From positions 62,001-126,000 of the forward strand of contig NZ_AUBH01000003.1 in the NCBI RefSeq assembly GCF_000429145.1: a stretch of DNA of 64,000 nt, in the 5' to 3' direction. Below, piece by piece: positions 1 to 9,877 of this stretch. This stretch comes from Aestuariibacter salexigens DSM 15300. Its GTDB lineage: Bacteria; Pseudomonadota; Gammaproteobacteria; Enterobacterales; Alteromonadaceae. The number at the start of each line of letters is the position of its first letter. The stretch's first letter is position 1. The notes beneath the pieces were generated by a model. The model was given only the letters and a program-made list of their open reading frames with translations. It had not been told where the DNA came from and made no database searches. The position numbers and the translations under genes are program-made.

Positions 1-75
1 AACGAACTGTTAGCGGGCTGGATAAATCGTCATCGTCGTGTGGTCATACTAAAACGACGGGCAATTGCACACTGA
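1..75 (+). CDS. C-terminal end of a response regulator or hybrid kinase receiver domain (partial)
   Basis: Frame 1 is open from the window edge to a TGA at 73-75 and encodes 24 residues. They begin NELLAGWINRH, which resembles the last helix of a receiver (REC) domain, where a Leu-rich stretch is followed by a short basic tail. The Hpt gene follows at once, which fits a phosphorelay gene pair. Too little is visible to say whether it is a stand-alone regulator or a hybrid sensor kinase. Confidence 0.5.
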   Translation, partial: NELLAGWINRHRRVVILKRRAIAH

Positions 76-82
76 GAGCCTC

Positions 83-649
83 ATGTCTGAAAATCTACCT
101 TTGATTGATATGTCCTTTGCATTGTCACAACTGAGTGGTAATCGTGCGTTAGTCGATCAATTATTCACCCGTTTCTCTCAAGACTATAAGGATGTGTCGG
201 TCAGATTGGGGCAACAGTTACCCAATGTTGATGCGGCGTCAGCAAAAGCACTGGTGCATACCATCAAGGGCGTGGCTGGGAACCTTGGCTTGAAGCGTTT
301 ACATGTTGCCGCTAAGACGTTGGAAGACGCGATCAAAACCAACCAGGACATCAACGCCAGAAAGGATGAGTTTGATCAGGTTATGGCATCTACGCTTAAT
401 GAAATACGTCAGTTGACTGCAGGAGACGCTCCCCCACCACCATCAGTGTCGACCTCGCAGAGCAATGATCATGCGTCAGCAAAGCGTGAACTCAAAAACA
501 TGCTTGAGCGGCACGAATTTATCACCGCAGAAAAAGTGAGGTCGCTAATGACCCAACTGCCCGGTAGCGCAGCACAAAAGCAGCGTCTTGAAATAGCGAT
601 AAATGACCTGGATTATAATACCGCGGCCACCTTGCTCGATGAGTTGTGA
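83..649 (+). CDS. Hpt (histidine phosphotransfer) domain protein
   Basis: This is a 188-residue cytoplasmic protein. The Hpt signature with the phospho-accepting His is seen as VHTIKGVAGN, His at about residue 59, inside an all-helical segment (about 1-110). A low-complexity linker (PPPPSVSTS) follows, then a second helical segment ending DYNTAATLLDEL, a tail often found at the end of hybrid kinases. Hpt proteins relay phosphate between receiver domains, and the partner is probably the receiver protein ending at 75. A TTG at 65 could extend the frame and overlap that gene; the ATG at 83 is preferred. The stop overlaps the GTG start of the next gene. Confidence 0.75.
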   Translation: MSENLPLIDMSFALSQLSGNRALVDQLFTRFSQDYKDVSVRLGQQLPNVDAASAKALVHTIKGVAGNLGLKRLHVAAKTLEDAIKTNQDINARKDEFDQVMASTLNEIRQLTAGDAPPPPSVSTSQSNDHASAKRELKNMLERHEFITAEKVRSLMTQLPGSAAQKQRLEIAINDLDYNTAATLLDEL

Positions 650-1362
650 AAAATTCCCCCGAACGCATTCCTTACTCTTTTGAACACCAGGATTTTATTG
701 TTATCGACAAACCTGCCGGGGTGTCCGTGCATGATAGCGAGACGCAACCTGGCGTTGTAAGTCTGTTACGTACACAGAATGGTGATATGCCTCTGTATTT
801 GTGTCACAGGCTGGATAAAGACACGTCAGGACTTCTGATACTGGCTAAAAATGCCGAGACCGCAGCGTACTTTGGCCAGTTGTTCCATCAGCATCAGATC
901 AATAAATACTATCTGGCCTTGTGCGCAAAAAAAGGCAAGAAAAAACAGGGCGCCATCAAAGGAGACATGAAAAAATCCCGCGATGGCAGTTGGATCCTCA
1001 CACCATCGACAACGCCATCCGCTATTACCCAGTTTTTTTCAGCCGGAGCAGACGCCACCGATACAACGGCATATCGAAAAATGCTGCTACGTCCTTTATC
1101 CGGCAAAACCCACCAATTGCGCGTGGCAATGAAAAGCAATAGCAGTCCTATAGTCGGTGACAGGCGATACAAAGGAATCGCTGCCGATCGCATGTATCTG
1201 CATGCCTATGCGCTTAATTTTTATTATCATGATATGCGTGTGGAGATTGTGCTTATGCCCAATACCGGTGACCATTTTCGGTCGCTCAACATACCGAGTG
1301 AGTGGCACTCCCCGTGGGAGTTGAAATGGCCGAAGCTTAATACGGGTGCACCGGCATGCTGA
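646..1362 (+). CDS. RluA-family RNA pseudouridine synthase
   Basis: This 238-residue enzyme has the RluA-family catalytic motif HRLDKDTSGLL, with catalytic Asp at about residue 57, and the family start motif (VIDKPAGVSVH). There is no N-terminal S4 domain, so it is the short stand-alone type. Such enzymes isomerise uridine to pseudouridine in rRNA or tRNA; the target site cannot be read from the sequence. The GTG start at 646 overlaps the Hpt stop and its end overlaps the next gene by 7 bases, so the three genes are probably co-transcribed. Confidence 0.85.
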   Translation: MKNSPERIPYSFEHQDFIVIDKPAGVSVHDSETQPGVVSLLRTQNGDMPLYLCHRLDKDTSGLLILAKNAETAAYFGQLFHQHQINKYYLALCAKKGKKKQGAIKGDMKKSRDGSWILTPSTTPSAITQFFSAGADATDTTAYRKMLLRPLSGKTHQLRVAMKSNSSPIVGDRRYKGIAADRMYLHAYALNFYYHDMRVEIVLMPNTGDHFRSLNIPSEWHSPWELKWPKLNTGAPAC

Positions 1363-2261
1363 TCGGCATCGTTGGCACCGGAGCCATTGGCAGTTTACTG
1401 GCAACTCAGGCAGCACTGGCCGGACTCAATTGTGTGGTAATTCCTCGTCGGGAACGCAATAACACCAACGGACATATCGCCCTGTCACGTAGCGATTTAG
1501 CTGCGCAATCCTTTACGTTACCCATCGCGACAAACAATCAGCTGAGCAGATTGGATGTGGTCATTGTGCCGACCAAAGCCTATCAGGTTGAACAGGCTAT
1601 TTGCGACATCAACGCACACCTGCGTCCTCACACCGCCATTGTCCTCCTGCATAACGGTATCGGCCCCCATGAAGTTGTGCAGCAACTGTGCCCTGACAAC
1701 CCCATCGTGGGTGCAACGACCAGCTACGCAGCCCTAAAAACATCGGCACAAACAGTGACAATGACGGGCAGCGGACAGACTGATGCAGGCTGGCTGGCCA
1801 ATCCGCAGCTGACTATACAGGACAAGCTTTTGCAGATGTTAAATTCGCTTTTACCACCATGCAACTGGCACCAAGATGTGCTGTGGATAATGTTGAAAAA
1901 GCTTTCCGTGAACGCGGTGATTAACCCGTTAACAGCGCTGAACAATGTTAAGAACGGGGCACTTTGCGATGCGCATTATTCGCAATCCATTCAGCATTTA
2001 TGCGAGCAGACGAGCAATGTGTTTAACGCCCTTGGCTACCCAGTTAGTACTGCCGCGTTACAGGGTTATGTAACCGAGGTCGCGCAACTTACAGCGAACA
2101 ACTACTCGTCCATGCATCAGGATCTGGCCCACAAACGACGCACCGAGATAGATTTCATCAACGGTTTCATCGTTCGGGAAGCAAAAAGGCACCGCATGGC
2201 GGTGCCTGATCATCAAAAGCTCGTTACGGCTATTCACCGACAGGAAAGCCACTACCGTTAG
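1356..2261 (+). CDS. panE: 2-dehydropantoate 2-reductase family protein (PanE-like)
   Basis: This 301-residue protein opens with a Rossmann NADP-binding motif ([13 protein letters not shown], residues 4-16). It carries the ketopantoate reductase motif [15 protein letters not shown], whose second Lys (about 182) aligns with the catalytic Lys of PanE. The enzyme reduces ketopantoate to pantoate with NADPH in pantothenate/CoA synthesis. Its start overlaps the pseudouridine synthase by 7 bases. It ends convergently with lysS, the two stop codons overlapping at 2258-2261. Paralogues with other 2-oxoacid substrates exist, so the exact substrate is inferred. Confidence 0.8.
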   Translation: MLIGIVGTGAIGSLLATQAALAGLNCVVIPRRERNNTNGHIALSRSDLAAQSFTLPIATNNQLSRLDVVIVPTKAYQVEQAICDINAHLRPHTAIVLLHNGIGPHEVVQQLCPDNPIVGATTSYAALKTSAQTVTMTGSGQTDAGWLANPQLTIQDKLLQMLNSLLPPCNWHQDVLWIMLKKLSVNAVINPLTALNNVKNGALCDAHYSQSIQHLCEQTSNVFNALGYPVSTAALQGYVTEVAQLTANNYSSMHQDLAHKRRTEIDFINGFIVREAKRHRMAVPDHQKLVTAIHRQESHYR

Positions 2262-3799
2262 TCACGGCTCTCCGGTTTCATGTGCGGGAACAGGATGACA
2301 TCTTTGATTGTGGGGCTGTTAGTAAACAGCATCACTAGACGGTCAATACCAATGCCTTCACCAGCGGTAGGCGGCAAGCCATATTCCAACGCTCTGATGT
2401 AGTCCTCATCAAAGTGCATAGCCTCATCATCACCGGCTTCCTTCTCTTCCACCTGTTTGCGGAATCGCGCCGCCTGATCTTCCGGGTCGTTCAACTCCGA
2501 AAAACCGTTTGCCAGCTCACGACCGCCAACAAAAAACTCAAAACGGTCCGTTACGAAGGGGTCTTTATCATTGCGTCGCGCCAGTGGAGAGACTTCCCAT
2601 GGGTAAGCGGTAATGAAAGTAGGCTGATCGAGTTTTTCTTCAGCGGTTGCCTCAAATATTTCACACAGATATTTACCCGCACCCCAGATACCTTCCACTT
2701 CAGGCTCTTTAATGTGCAAAGATTTAGCCATGGCTTTAAGTTCTGGCAAATGATTCTCTGGGTCGTTGATCGCCGCTTCATTGGCCTCGGGCCAGTATTT
2801 CAAAATGGCTTCTGACATAGTCAGGCGCTGGAAAGGCTGTCCAAAGTCATAGATTTTCTCTTCCAGCACATTACCATCCGCGTCTTCAACAGTGTTGGTG
2901 ATCACCGTCGTGCCAAGCACTTCCTCAGCCAACGTGCGTAGCATGTCTTCGGTCAAGTCCATCAGATCCTGATAATCAGCATAGGCCTGATAAAACTCCA
3001 GCATAGTGAATTCCGGATTATGTCGCGTTGACAGACCTTCATTACGGAAGTTGCGGTTAATTTCAAACACCCGCTCGAAGCCACCGACAACCAGACGCTT
3101 AAGATAAAGCTCAGGCGCAATGCGCAGGAACATGCTGATGTCCATGGCATTGTGGTGAGTAACAAAAGGTTTTGCCGTCGCACCGCCGGGGATGACCTGC
3201 AACATCGGCGTTTCCACTTCCATATAGTCACGCTGAGCAAGATAGTTACGAATACCATTCACGATCTGACTGCGTACTTTAAAGGTTTCGCGGGTCTGCG
3301 GATTAGTAATCAAATCGACATATCGCTGGCGGTACTTGGTTTCCTGATCGGCCAGGCCGTGAAACTTTTCTGGCAGTGGACGCAACGATTTAGTCAGCAA
3401 TTCATAGTGCGCCATATCAACATACAAATCGCCTTTGCCTGATTTGTGCAGTTGTCCTTCGACGCCAATGATGTCGCCAATATCGAGGCTACCGTAGCGA
3501 GCCTTGATATCTTTCTGAGTATCTTTCGACGCATATGCCTGGATGCGACCTGTCATATCCTGAAGCAATAGAAAGGGTCCGCGTTTGGCCATGACACGGC
3601 CAGCAATGCTCACGATTTTGCCCAGTTCCTGTAGCGCCTCTTTATCCTTATCGGAAAAGTCATCCTGCAAGCCCTGCGCGTAGAATTTCCGTCTAAAGCC
3701 ATTTGGGAAACCATTCGCACTGCAGTTTTCACGGATTTGCGCGAGCTTTCCACGACGCTCGGCAATTAACTTATTTTCGTCTTGTGTTTGGTCAGTCAT
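2258..3799 (-). CDS. lysS: Lysyl-tRNA synthetase, class II
   Basis: This 513-residue protein has an N-terminal OB-fold anticodon-binding domain (about 60-150) and a class II catalytic core. Motif 2 is seen around [15 protein letters not shown] and motif 3 around [14 protein letters not shown] near the C-terminus. Length fits LysS (about 505 residues). It charges tRNA-Lys with lysine in the cytoplasm. It lies 20 bases downstream of prfB on the same strand, the conserved prfB-lysS operon of gammaproteobacteria. Confidence 0.97.
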   Translation of the reverse strand: MTDQTQDENKLIAERRGKLAQIRENCSANGFPNGFRRKFYAQGLQDDFSDKDKEALQELGKIVSIAGRVMAKRGPFLLLQDMTGRIQAYASKDTQKDIKARYGSLDIGDIIGVEGQLHKSGKGDLYVDMAHYELLTKSLRPLPEKFHGLADQETKYRQRYVDLITNPQTRETFKVRSQIVNGIRNYLAQRDYMEVETPMLQVIPGGATAKPFVTHHNAMDISMFLRIAPELYLKRLVVGGFERVFEINRNFRNEGLSTRHNPEFTMLEFYQAYADYQDLMDLTEDMLRTLAEEVLGTTVITNTVEDADGNVLEEKIYDFGQPFQRLTMSEAILKYWPEANEAAINDPENHLPELKAMAKSLHIKEPEVEGIWGAGKYLCEIFEATAEEKLDQPTFITAYPWEVSPLARRNDKDPFVTDRFEFFVGGRELANGFSELNDPEDQAARFRKQVEEKEAGDDEAMHFDEDYIRALEYGLPPTAGEGIGIDRLVMLFTNSPTIKDVILFPHMKPESRD

Positions 3800-3819
3800 G
3801 CTGGTCCTGCTTTAAAACG

Positions 3820-4918
3820 TTACAGGCCTGATTTCAGGCTGGCTTGAATAAATTTATCGAGATCGCCGTCCAGGACGGCCTGGGTATTTCGGGTTTCGAC
3901 GCCGGTACGTAAATCTTTAATGCGGGAGTCATCCAGCACATAGCTTCGGATCTGACTGCCCCAGCCAATGTCCGATTTGTTATCTTCCATTGCCTGTTTT
4001 TCTTCGTTTTGTTTCTGCAGTTCAAATTCATACAGCTTGGCCTTCAACTGCTTCATGGCCTGATCTTTATTTTTGTGCTGTGAGCGGTCATTCTGACATT
4101 GCACTACGATCCCTGTGGGTTCGTGCGTAATACGCACTGCCGAATCGGTTCGGTTAACGTGCTGGCCACCGGCGCCGGACGCCCGATAGGTATCAATACG
4201 TAAATCAGACGGATCGATTTCAATCTCAATGTCGTCGTTAATTTCAGGATAAGCGAACGCCGATGCGAACGAAGTGTGTCGACGGTTACCTGAATCGAAC
4301 GGTGACTTGCGAACCAGTCTGTGTACGCCTGTTTCCGTGCGCAACCAGCCGAAGGCATATTCGCCGGCAAAGCGGATGGTTGCACTTTTTATGCCCGCCA
4401 CTTCGCCGTCAGACACTTCTATCAGCTCGGTTTTGAAACCATGTGCTTCACCCCAGCGCAGGTACATGCGCAGCAACATATTGGCCCAGTCCTGCGCTTC
4501 GGTTCCACCTGAGCCTGCCTGGATATCGAGATACGCATCATTTTCATCGTTTGGGCCTGAGAACATGCGCTGAAATTCGAGCTGCTCGAGCTTTTCAAGC
4601 AGGTCGTTTAACTCATTTTGCGCGTCGTCGAAGGTCTCCTGATCTTCTGCTTCAACCGCAAGCTCTAACAGGCCTTCGACGTCCTCGCTGCCCTGAGTCA
4701 GCTGGTCAATCGTCTCTACCACTTTTTCAAGCGCGACTTTTTCTTTACCAAGACTCTGTGCGCGCTCAGGCTCATTCCAGACGTCCGGGCTTTCCAGCTC
4801 GCGACTGACCTCTTCTAAACGTTCGCGTTTGGTATCATAGTCAAAGATACCCCCTAAGCAGCTCAGTGCGCTGCCTAACGTCTTGCAAAGCCTGTTGAAC
4901 GGGGTTTATTTCAAACAT
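3820..4918 (-). CDS. prfB: Peptide chain release factor 2, made by programmed +1 frameshift
   Basis: A short first frame starts at the ATG at 4918-4916 (MFEINPVQQ...) and stops at an in-frame TGA at 4843-4841. Shifting +1 there continues as [12 protein letters not shown] and gives a 365-residue protein, the same length as E. coli RF2. The stop-codon recognition motif SPF ([11 protein letters not shown]) and the catalytic GGQ ([14 protein letters not shown]) are present. RF2 releases peptides at UAA and UGA. The frameshift lets RF2 limit its own synthesis. The gene is complete and must not be read as a pseudogene or started at 4722. Confidence 0.96.
4840..4855 (-). promoter_or_regulatory. RF2 programmed +1 frameshift signal
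   Basis: The minus strand reads AGGGGG-TAT-CTT-TGA-C. An internal Shine-Dalgarno-like AGGGGG sits three bases before the slippery CTT and the UGA stop. The sequence matches the well-known prfB autoregulatory site: when RF2 is scarce, the ribosome slips from CUU to UUU and reads on in the +1 frame. Confidence 0.95.
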
Positions 4919-5045
4919 AAATGCGTCAAAGTTGTATCAAAAAGAGGCCGGATTTTACCGGAAAAGCGGTGTTAATGACAGGCCCCGATAGCGCTGAAAA
5001 AGCGCACTTTACCATCCTGTCTGACGGCAAAGTGCAGCATGCTGT

Positions 5046-6782
5046 TTACATGTGTTCCATGGTCTCAATGCCGAGCAGGTCGAGACCGTGTTTCAAGGTA
5101 TGGGCGGTTACCGTCGCCAGTGTCAGACGACTTTGCTTCACCGTCTCGTCAATACCGGCTTTGAGGATTGGGCAGGCTTCGTAAAACGACATGAAGGCAC
5201 TGGCCAGGTCATACAGGTAACTGCATAACACGTGAGGTGTTGCATCGCGGGCAACAGAAAGCAAGGCGTCTTCGTACTGCACCAGCTTCATCGACAGTGC
5301 AATCTCAGCAGGCTGTTGCAGCGCGATCGACTCTGATTTGCTTGAACTGTGCTCTCCCGCTTTACGCAAGATGCTCTTTACGCGGGTATAGGCATACTGC
5401 AGATAAGGGGCTGTATTACCTTCAAAGCTCAGCATCGTATCCCAATCGAAGATATAGTCAGTGGTGCGGTTTTTACTTAAATCCGCGTATTTCACTGCAC
5501 CGATACCGACCTTTTTGGCCACATCCGCGCGCTGCTCGTCTGACATCGCATTATCACGGGCGGCAAGCAGGGTCGTCGCGCGCTGCACTGCTTCATCCAG
5601 CAATTCAGCGAGCTTAATGGTTCCACCCGTGCGAGTTTTGAATGGCTTACCATCTTTACCCAGCATCATGCCAAACGGACTGTGTTCATAACTCTGGTCA
5701 TCACGCATGAAGCCTGCCTTGCGCGCTACCAGTTCGGTCTGCTTAAAATGCAGTGCCTGTCTGGCATCGGTAAAGATCAGTGTGCGATCAGCACCCAGCG
5801 TACCACAGCGATGACGAATAGCAGCCAGATCCGTCGTAGAGTAAAGGTAGCCCCCGCCCGATTTTTGCACAATGTAAGCGGCAGGCTTGCCTTCTTTGTC
5901 GGCTAATTCCGGTAAAAACACCACCTGTGCACCCTGATCTTCAACGGCAAGTCCCTGCGATTTAAGCGCTTCAATGACATTGGCAAGGTCGTCGTTATAG
6001 GCGCTCTCACCCATAATATCTTTGCGGCGCAAGGTGACGTGGAGCTTTTCGTACACCTCTTCGCTATGAGCAATAGAGATATCGATAAATTGGTGCCATA
6101 GCTTCAGGCACTGTTCATCGCCACTTTGTAACTTCACCACGTAATCTCGCGCACGATCTGCAAACCCCTGCTCTCCATCAAATCTTACTTTCGCTTCGCG
6201 ATAAAATTGTTCCAGATCGGATAGTGCGGTTTCCGCTACTTCCTGGGCGGCCAGTTTATCGCTCAGGTGCGCCAGCAACATACCAAACTGTGTGCCCCAG
6301 TCGCCCATATGGTTTTGCCGAACGACATTGTGACCCAGGAATTCAAGGGTTTTCACCACGGCATCACCAATGATGGTGCTGCGAAGATGCCCAACGTGCA
6401 TTTCTTTGGCCAAATTTGGCGCTGAATAGTCAACCACGACGGTCTGTGCAGCTTGTGGATGTATTGCCAATCGTGGTGATGAAGCAATGTCCCGCACTGC
6501 GTTGCCTAACCACTCAGGGGATATATGAATATTGATGAAGCCCGGTCCGGCAATGTCGACTTTACTGGCAACATCATCAAGTTCCACCGCGTCGACAATT
6601 TGTGTGGCGATGTTGCGCGGGTTTTGTTTCAACATTTTCGCCAGTGCCATCGCACCATTAAACTGATAATCACCAAACTCGGGCTTGGTACTGCGGCTAA
6701 TTGGCACCGGGGCGTTTTCGTCCGCACCAATTTTCTTCAGGGCTTCGGAAAAGCGGTCAAGCAACAATGCGTGCATGTTCAT
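5046..6782 (-). CDS. argS: Arginyl-tRNA synthetase
   Basis: This 578-residue class I synthetase (E. coli 577) has the N-terminal Arg-S domain and the HIGH-type motif HVGHLRSTIIGDAV near residue 127. The DALR anticodon-binding domain ends the protein. ArgRS characteristically lacks a strict KMSKS; here GKDGKPFKTRTGG takes that place. It charges tRNA-Arg. Its ATG lies 14 bases after the prfC stop, so prfC-argS is likely one transcript. 127 bases separate it from the prfB start downstream. Confidence 0.97.
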   Translation of the reverse strand: MNMHALLLDRFSEALKKIGADENAPVPISRSTKPEFGDYQFNGAMALAKMLKQNPRNIATQIVDAVELDDVASKVDIAGPGFINIHISPEWLGNAVRDIASSPRLAIHPQAAQTVVVDYSAPNLAKEMHVGHLRSTIIGDAVVKTLEFLGHNVVRQNHMGDWGTQFGMLLAHLSDKLAAQEVAETALSDLEQFYREAKVRFDGEQGFADRARDYVVKLQSGDEQCLKLWHQFIDISIAHSEEVYEKLHVTLRRKDIMGESAYNDDLANVIEALKSQGLAVEDQGAQVVFLPELADKEGKPAAYIVQKSGGGYLYSTTDLAAIRHRCGTLGADRTLIFTDARQALHFKQTELVARKAGFMRDDQSYEHSPFGMMLGKDGKPFKTRTGGTIKLAELLDEAVQRATTLLAARDNAMSDEQRADVAKKVGIGAVKYADLSKNRTTDYIFDWDTMLSFEGNTAPYLQYAYTRVKSILRKAGEHSSSKSESIALQQPAEIALSMKLVQYEDALLSVARDATPHVLCSYLYDLASAFMSFYEACPILKAGIDETVKQSRLTLATVTAHTLKHGLDLLGIETMEHM

Positions 6783-6796
6783 GATAGTGTTCGCTC

Positions 6797-8377
6797 TTAA
6801 TGTTCGCGTGTCTTGGCAAATTGGATGTCAGGATAGCGTTCCTGGGCCAGAGAAAGATTAACCATTGTAGGCGCAATATAGGTCAGGTTATCCCCGCCAT
6901 CCAGGGCCAGATTCTGTTCGGCTTTGCGTCTGAATTCATCCAGCTTTTTCGCGTCACTGCTATATACCCAGCGAGCGGTGCTGACATTGACTGACTCGTA
7001 AATGGCATCCACTTTGTATTCGGATTTCAGTCGTGCGACCACCACATCAAACTGCAGTACACCCACCGCACCGACGATGAGGTCATTGTTCGCCAGCGGT
7101 CTGAATACCTGCACGGCACCTTCTTCAGAAAGCTGAATCAAGCCTTTCAGCAGCTGCTTCTGTTTGAGTGGGTCTCTGAGTCGTATACGCTTAAATAATT
7201 CTGGTGCGAAATTGGGGATACCGGTAAAGCGAAAGTGTTCGCCCGACGTAAAGGTATCACCAATCTGGATACTGCCGTGATTGTGCAAGCCAATGATATC
7301 TCCGGCATAGGCTTCCTGAAGTAACGATCTGTCGCCGGCCAGAAACGTCAGTGCATCTGATATTCTGACGTCCTTACCGGTGCGCGTCTGATGCATCTTC
7401 ATGCCTTTTTCATACTTCCCTGATACGATTCGGCAAAACGCGACACGGTCACGGTGCTTTGGATCCATATTGGCCTGTATCTTAAATACAAAACCACTAA
7501 ACGATTCCTGACTGGCGTCTACCGGGTCTGCATCAGTATCTCTGCCTTGCGGTGCCGGTGCCCACTGCACCAGACCGTCTAGCATGTGATCGACACCGAA
7601 GTTACCCAGTGCAGTACCAAAATAGACGGGGGTCAGCTCACCGGCCAGGAAAAGTTCCTGATCAAATTCATTGGATGCACCCTGCACCAATTCCAGTTCT
7701 TCACGCAATTGTTCGGTCAGGCTACTGCCAATTGCCGTTTCCAGCTCGGGGTTATCAATCCCCTTGATGATGCGCACGTCCTGAATAGTGTGACCCTGAC
7801 CAGACTGATAGAGGATAGTTTCATCACGATGCAGGTGATAAACCCCTTTGAACTCCTTCCCACATCCGATTGGCCAGGTCACCGGTGCACACAAAATATT
7901 CAGTTCTGTCTCCACCTCATCCAGCAGTTCCATTGGATCGCGGATATCACGGTCGAGCTTGTTCATAAAGGTGATGATTGGCGTATCACGCAGGCGAGTG
8001 ACTTCCATCAGTTTGCGGGTCCTGTCCTCAACACCTTTCGCCGCGTCGATTACCATCAGACAAGAGTCGACCGCAGTTAACGTGCGGTACGTATCTTCGG
8101 AAAAGTCCTCGTGTCCGGGCGTGTCGAGCAGGTTGACCAGCTTATCAGCATAAGGAAATTGCATTACAGACGTGGTCACTGATATGCCACGCTCCTTCTC
8201 CATTTCCATCCAGTCGGATTTGGCGTGTTGATTTGACCCCCTGCCTTTCACCGTGCCAGCGGTCTGCAACGCCTTACCGAACAAAAGTACCTTTTCGGTG
8301 ATCGTTGTTTTACCCGCATCCGGGTGCGAAATGATCGCAAATGTGCGTCTTTTACTAACTTCCTGCTGGTATGCCAT
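6797..8377 (-). CDS. prfC: Peptide chain release factor 3 (GTPase)
   Basis: RF3 is a translational GTPase that recycles RF1 and RF2 from the ribosome. The P-loop SHPDAGKTT, switch region [27 protein letters not shown] and the NKLD motif (MNKLDRD) are all present, followed by EF-Tu-like domain 2 and the RF3-specific C-terminal domain. From the ATG at 8377 it is 526 residues, against 529 in E. coli, and the N-terminus ([13 protein letters not shown]) lines up with E. coli RF3. A TTG at 8401 could add eight residues, but neither start has a clear Shine-Dalgarno. Confidence 0.95.
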   Translation of the reverse strand: MAYQQEVSKRRTFAIISHPDAGKTTITEKVLLFGKALQTAGTVKGRGSNQHAKSDWMEMEKERGISVTTSVMQFPYADKLVNLLDTPGHEDFSEDTYRTLTAVDSCLMVIDAAKGVEDRTRKLMEVTRLRDTPIITFMNKLDRDIRDPMELLDEVETELNILCAPVTWPIGCGKEFKGVYHLHRDETILYQSGQGHTIQDVRIIKGIDNPELETAIGSSLTEQLREELELVQGASNEFDQELFLAGELTPVYFGTALGNFGVDHMLDGLVQWAPAPQGRDTDADPVDASQESFSGFVFKIQANMDPKHRDRVAFCRIVSGKYEKGMKMHQTRTGKDVRISDALTFLAGDRSLLQEAYAGDIIGLHNHGSIQIGDTFTSGEHFRFTGIPNFAPELFKRIRLRDPLKQKQLLKGLIQLSEEGAVQVFRPLANNDLIVGAVGVLQFDVVVARLKSEYKVDAIYESVNVSTARWVYSSDAKKLDEFRRKAEQNLALDGGDNLTYIAPTMVNLSLAQERYPDIQFAKTREH

Positions 8378-8522
8378 GCTTAAGGTCTGTGTTGCGCTCA
8401 AAGAGTGGTCAAATTCAAGGGCGCGAATTGTACATGGATATGCACTGAATTTGAATGCCAGAACGGCATTTATGACGATGCGGAGGCGTCAGTGAGAGAC
8501 TGCAGGTAATTGTCACCATTGT

Positions 8523-8550
8523 TTGCAATTTATCCACGGTAGCCTATATT
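8523..8550 (+). promoter_or_regulatory. Candidate sigma-70 promoter of the small HTH gene
   Basis: TTGCAA (8523-8528) and TATATT (8545-8550) are separated by 16 bases and lie about 30 bases before the start codon at 8582. A ribosome-binding site (AAAGGAAA) lies between them and the ATG. This is a consensus match only. Confidence 0.45.
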
Positions 8551-8581
8551 TTTCGAACCATCGTCAAAAGGAAAATGAGTA

Positions 8582-8818
8582 ATGTACATCAGCGGCGCCG
8601 ATTTGCGTGATATGCGATTAGAAGCAGGTTTGACGACGGTAAAAATGGCCAGGCTCGCCGGCGTCAAAACACGCAAAACCTATGAAAATTGGGAAAAAAA
8701 TATTGGTAGCCCGAGTATGAATCAGTTTATTGCGATGTGCATGGGCTGCAATGTCGATTCTGCCAGATTTGTCGACATGGCCATCAAACGTAATGGCGCG
8801 CAATCACACAGTAAATAG
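8582..8818 (+). CDS. Small helix-turn-helix protein of unknown function
   Basis: This 78-residue protein starts at ATG 8582 behind AAAGGAAA. Residues 5-55 read like a Cro/C1-type HTH: LRDMRLEAGLTTVKMARLAGV, then a recognition-helix-like TRKTYENWE and an IGSPSMNQFIAM helix. The Tyr-Glu-Asn-Trp-Glu pattern recalls HTH domains of phage and plasmid regulators. No ligand or dimerisation domain follows. It sits alone on the plus strand between prfC and rimI, where E. coli carries yjjG. The target is unknown. Confidence 0.7.
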   Translation: MYISGADLRDMRLEAGLTTVKMARLAGVKTRKTYENWEKNIGSPSMNQFIAMCMGCNVDSARFVDMAIKRNGAQSHSK

Positions 8819-8827
8819 AAAAGTCAT

Positions 8828-9286
8828 TTATGAAGCGTCATGCGCCAAAGATAGACACATCACAATGGCATCTTCGGCTTTATCGTTACGCTGATAGTAC
8901 CCCTTCCTGATTTCCTGAACCTTAAAGCCTGCATGTTTGTAAAGCTCGATCGCAGCCACGTTTGAAGACCTGACCTCAAGCCAGACCTTGCTGGCGTTAC
9001 GCAGTGTGCACTGGGTCAGAAAACTCTCCAATAAGGCACTACCTTTGCCCATACCACGCCACTCTGGCTTTACGGCGATATCCATCAATGTCAGTTCATC
9101 AAGGACCTGTAAACCAATAAAATAACCAAGCATGTTGTCGGCTTCATACAGTGCAAAGGCGAAATACTGACCGGTTAAACAGCTGCTAAACACTCCAGCA
9201 GACCAGGGAACGGGATGGCCGTCTCGATGAATTTGATAGGCCCGAGCCGCATTATCATCATTCAGTGCAACAAGCCTATTGCTCAT
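8828..9286 (-). CDS. rimI: Ribosomal protein bS18 alanine N-acetyltransferase RimI
   Basis: This 152-residue GNAT enzyme has the acetyl-CoA binding motif at EWRGMGKGSALL (R/Q-x-x-G-x-G/A type) and the RimI-typical WLEVRSSNVAAIELYKHAGF. It acetylates the N-terminal Ala of ribosomal protein S18. The ATG at 9286 overlaps the holD stop as ATGA and is preferred over a GTG at 9307. The holD-rimI pair is conserved from E. coli onward. Confidence 0.92.
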   Translation of the reverse strand: MSNRLVALNDDNAARAYQIHRDGHPVPWSAGVFSSCLTGQYFAFALYEADNMLGYFIGLQVLDELTLMDIAVKPEWRGMGKGSALLESFLTQCTLRNASKVWLEVRSSNVAAIELYKHAGFKVQEIRKGYYQRNDKAEDAIVMCLSLAHDAS

Positions 9287-9657
9287 AGCGTTTGCAGCAG
9301 CTTCCACAGCGATTTTTTCGCTTCAGCGTTGGTCAATGAATTCAGTGACGGCGTGACCAGCAGATTTTGTTGAACCGACATGTCGTCACCTTGCTGCCAA
9401 GTAAACTTGAGCGGTTCGTCGGCGCAAAATTGCACTTCAACGGCGTCCCACCCTATCGCCTGCAGCACATCCTTTAGCAAAGGATGGGGCTTCGCCGAGA
9501 TATGAATATTGACACCTTCTTGTGGTGCCTCATTTTGCTGATGCTGCGGCTCTGTATGCTGAGTGTCGCCGTCCTGATGGCGTCGGATCCACGGCACAAT
9601 ACCCATTTCTGTCAGAATGGCTTTTTGGTATGAAGTAAGAGAGTTTGATCGCGACAT
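9283..9657 (-). CDS. holD: DNA polymerase III psi subunit HolD
   Basis: This 124-residue protein resembles the fast-diverging psi subunit of the clamp-loader complex. It has an N-terminal segment (YQKAILTEMGIVPWI) of the type that binds chi, a Gln/His-rich spacer and a C-terminal motif with a conserved Leu-Trp (SLNSLTNAEAKKSLWKLL). Psi links chi and SSB to the DnaX clamp loader at the fork. The immediate rimI overlap supports the call strongly, because holD is hard to recognise by sequence alone. Confidence 0.85.
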   Translation of the reverse strand: MSRSNSLTSYQKAILTEMGIVPWIRRHQDGDTQHTEPQHQQNEAPQEGVNIHISAKPHPLLKDVLQAIGWDAVEVQFCADEPLKFTWQQGDDMSVQQNLLVTPSLNSLTNAEAKKSLWKLLQTL

Positions 9658-9710
9658 GTCAGGAATGTATCACAGGATGAATGTTTTCCAACAACCTGGC
9701 GAAAGAAAAG

Positions 9711-9787
9711 TGGCAGGGGTGGAGGGACTCGAACCCCCAACCATCGGTTTTGGAGACCGCTGTTCTACCAATTCGAACTACACCCCT
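9711..9787 (-). tRNA. tRNA-Trp (anticodon CCA)
   Basis: The minus strand folds as a full cloverleaf. The 7-bp acceptor AGGGGTG/CACCCCT is followed by discriminator G and an encoded CCA. The anticodon loop CTCCAAA gives CCA (Trp) and the T-arm has GGTTCGAGTCC. The D-loop is one base longer than in E. coli tRNA-Trp, giving 77 nt. Confidence 0.97.
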
Positions 9788-9801
9788 GCAGAGCAGGCAG
9801 C

Positions 9802-9829
9802 ATTATACTGAAGCAAAGGTAAAGGTAAA
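9802..9829 (-). promoter_or_regulatory. Promoter of tRNA-Trp
   Basis: On the minus strand, TTTACC (9829-9824) and a perfect TATAAT (9807-9802) are 16 bases apart. The -10 ends 14 bases before the tRNA 5' end, leaving a short leader. TTTACC is itself duplicated in tandem. Confidence 0.65.
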
Positions 9830-9877
9830 GTGCTTTTCACTCTCCACAAACACGGCATCATTCGTCTATTCTGACCA

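Noticed and set aside
3820-4918. prfB as a broken gene because of an in-frame TGA
   Set aside because: The stop is the known autoregulatory frameshift site, with all signal elements present.
4990-5043. Hairpins after argS as a terminator
   Set aside because: Stems GCGCT/AGCGC and GCACTTT/AAAGTGC exist, but neither is followed by a T-run on the minus strand.
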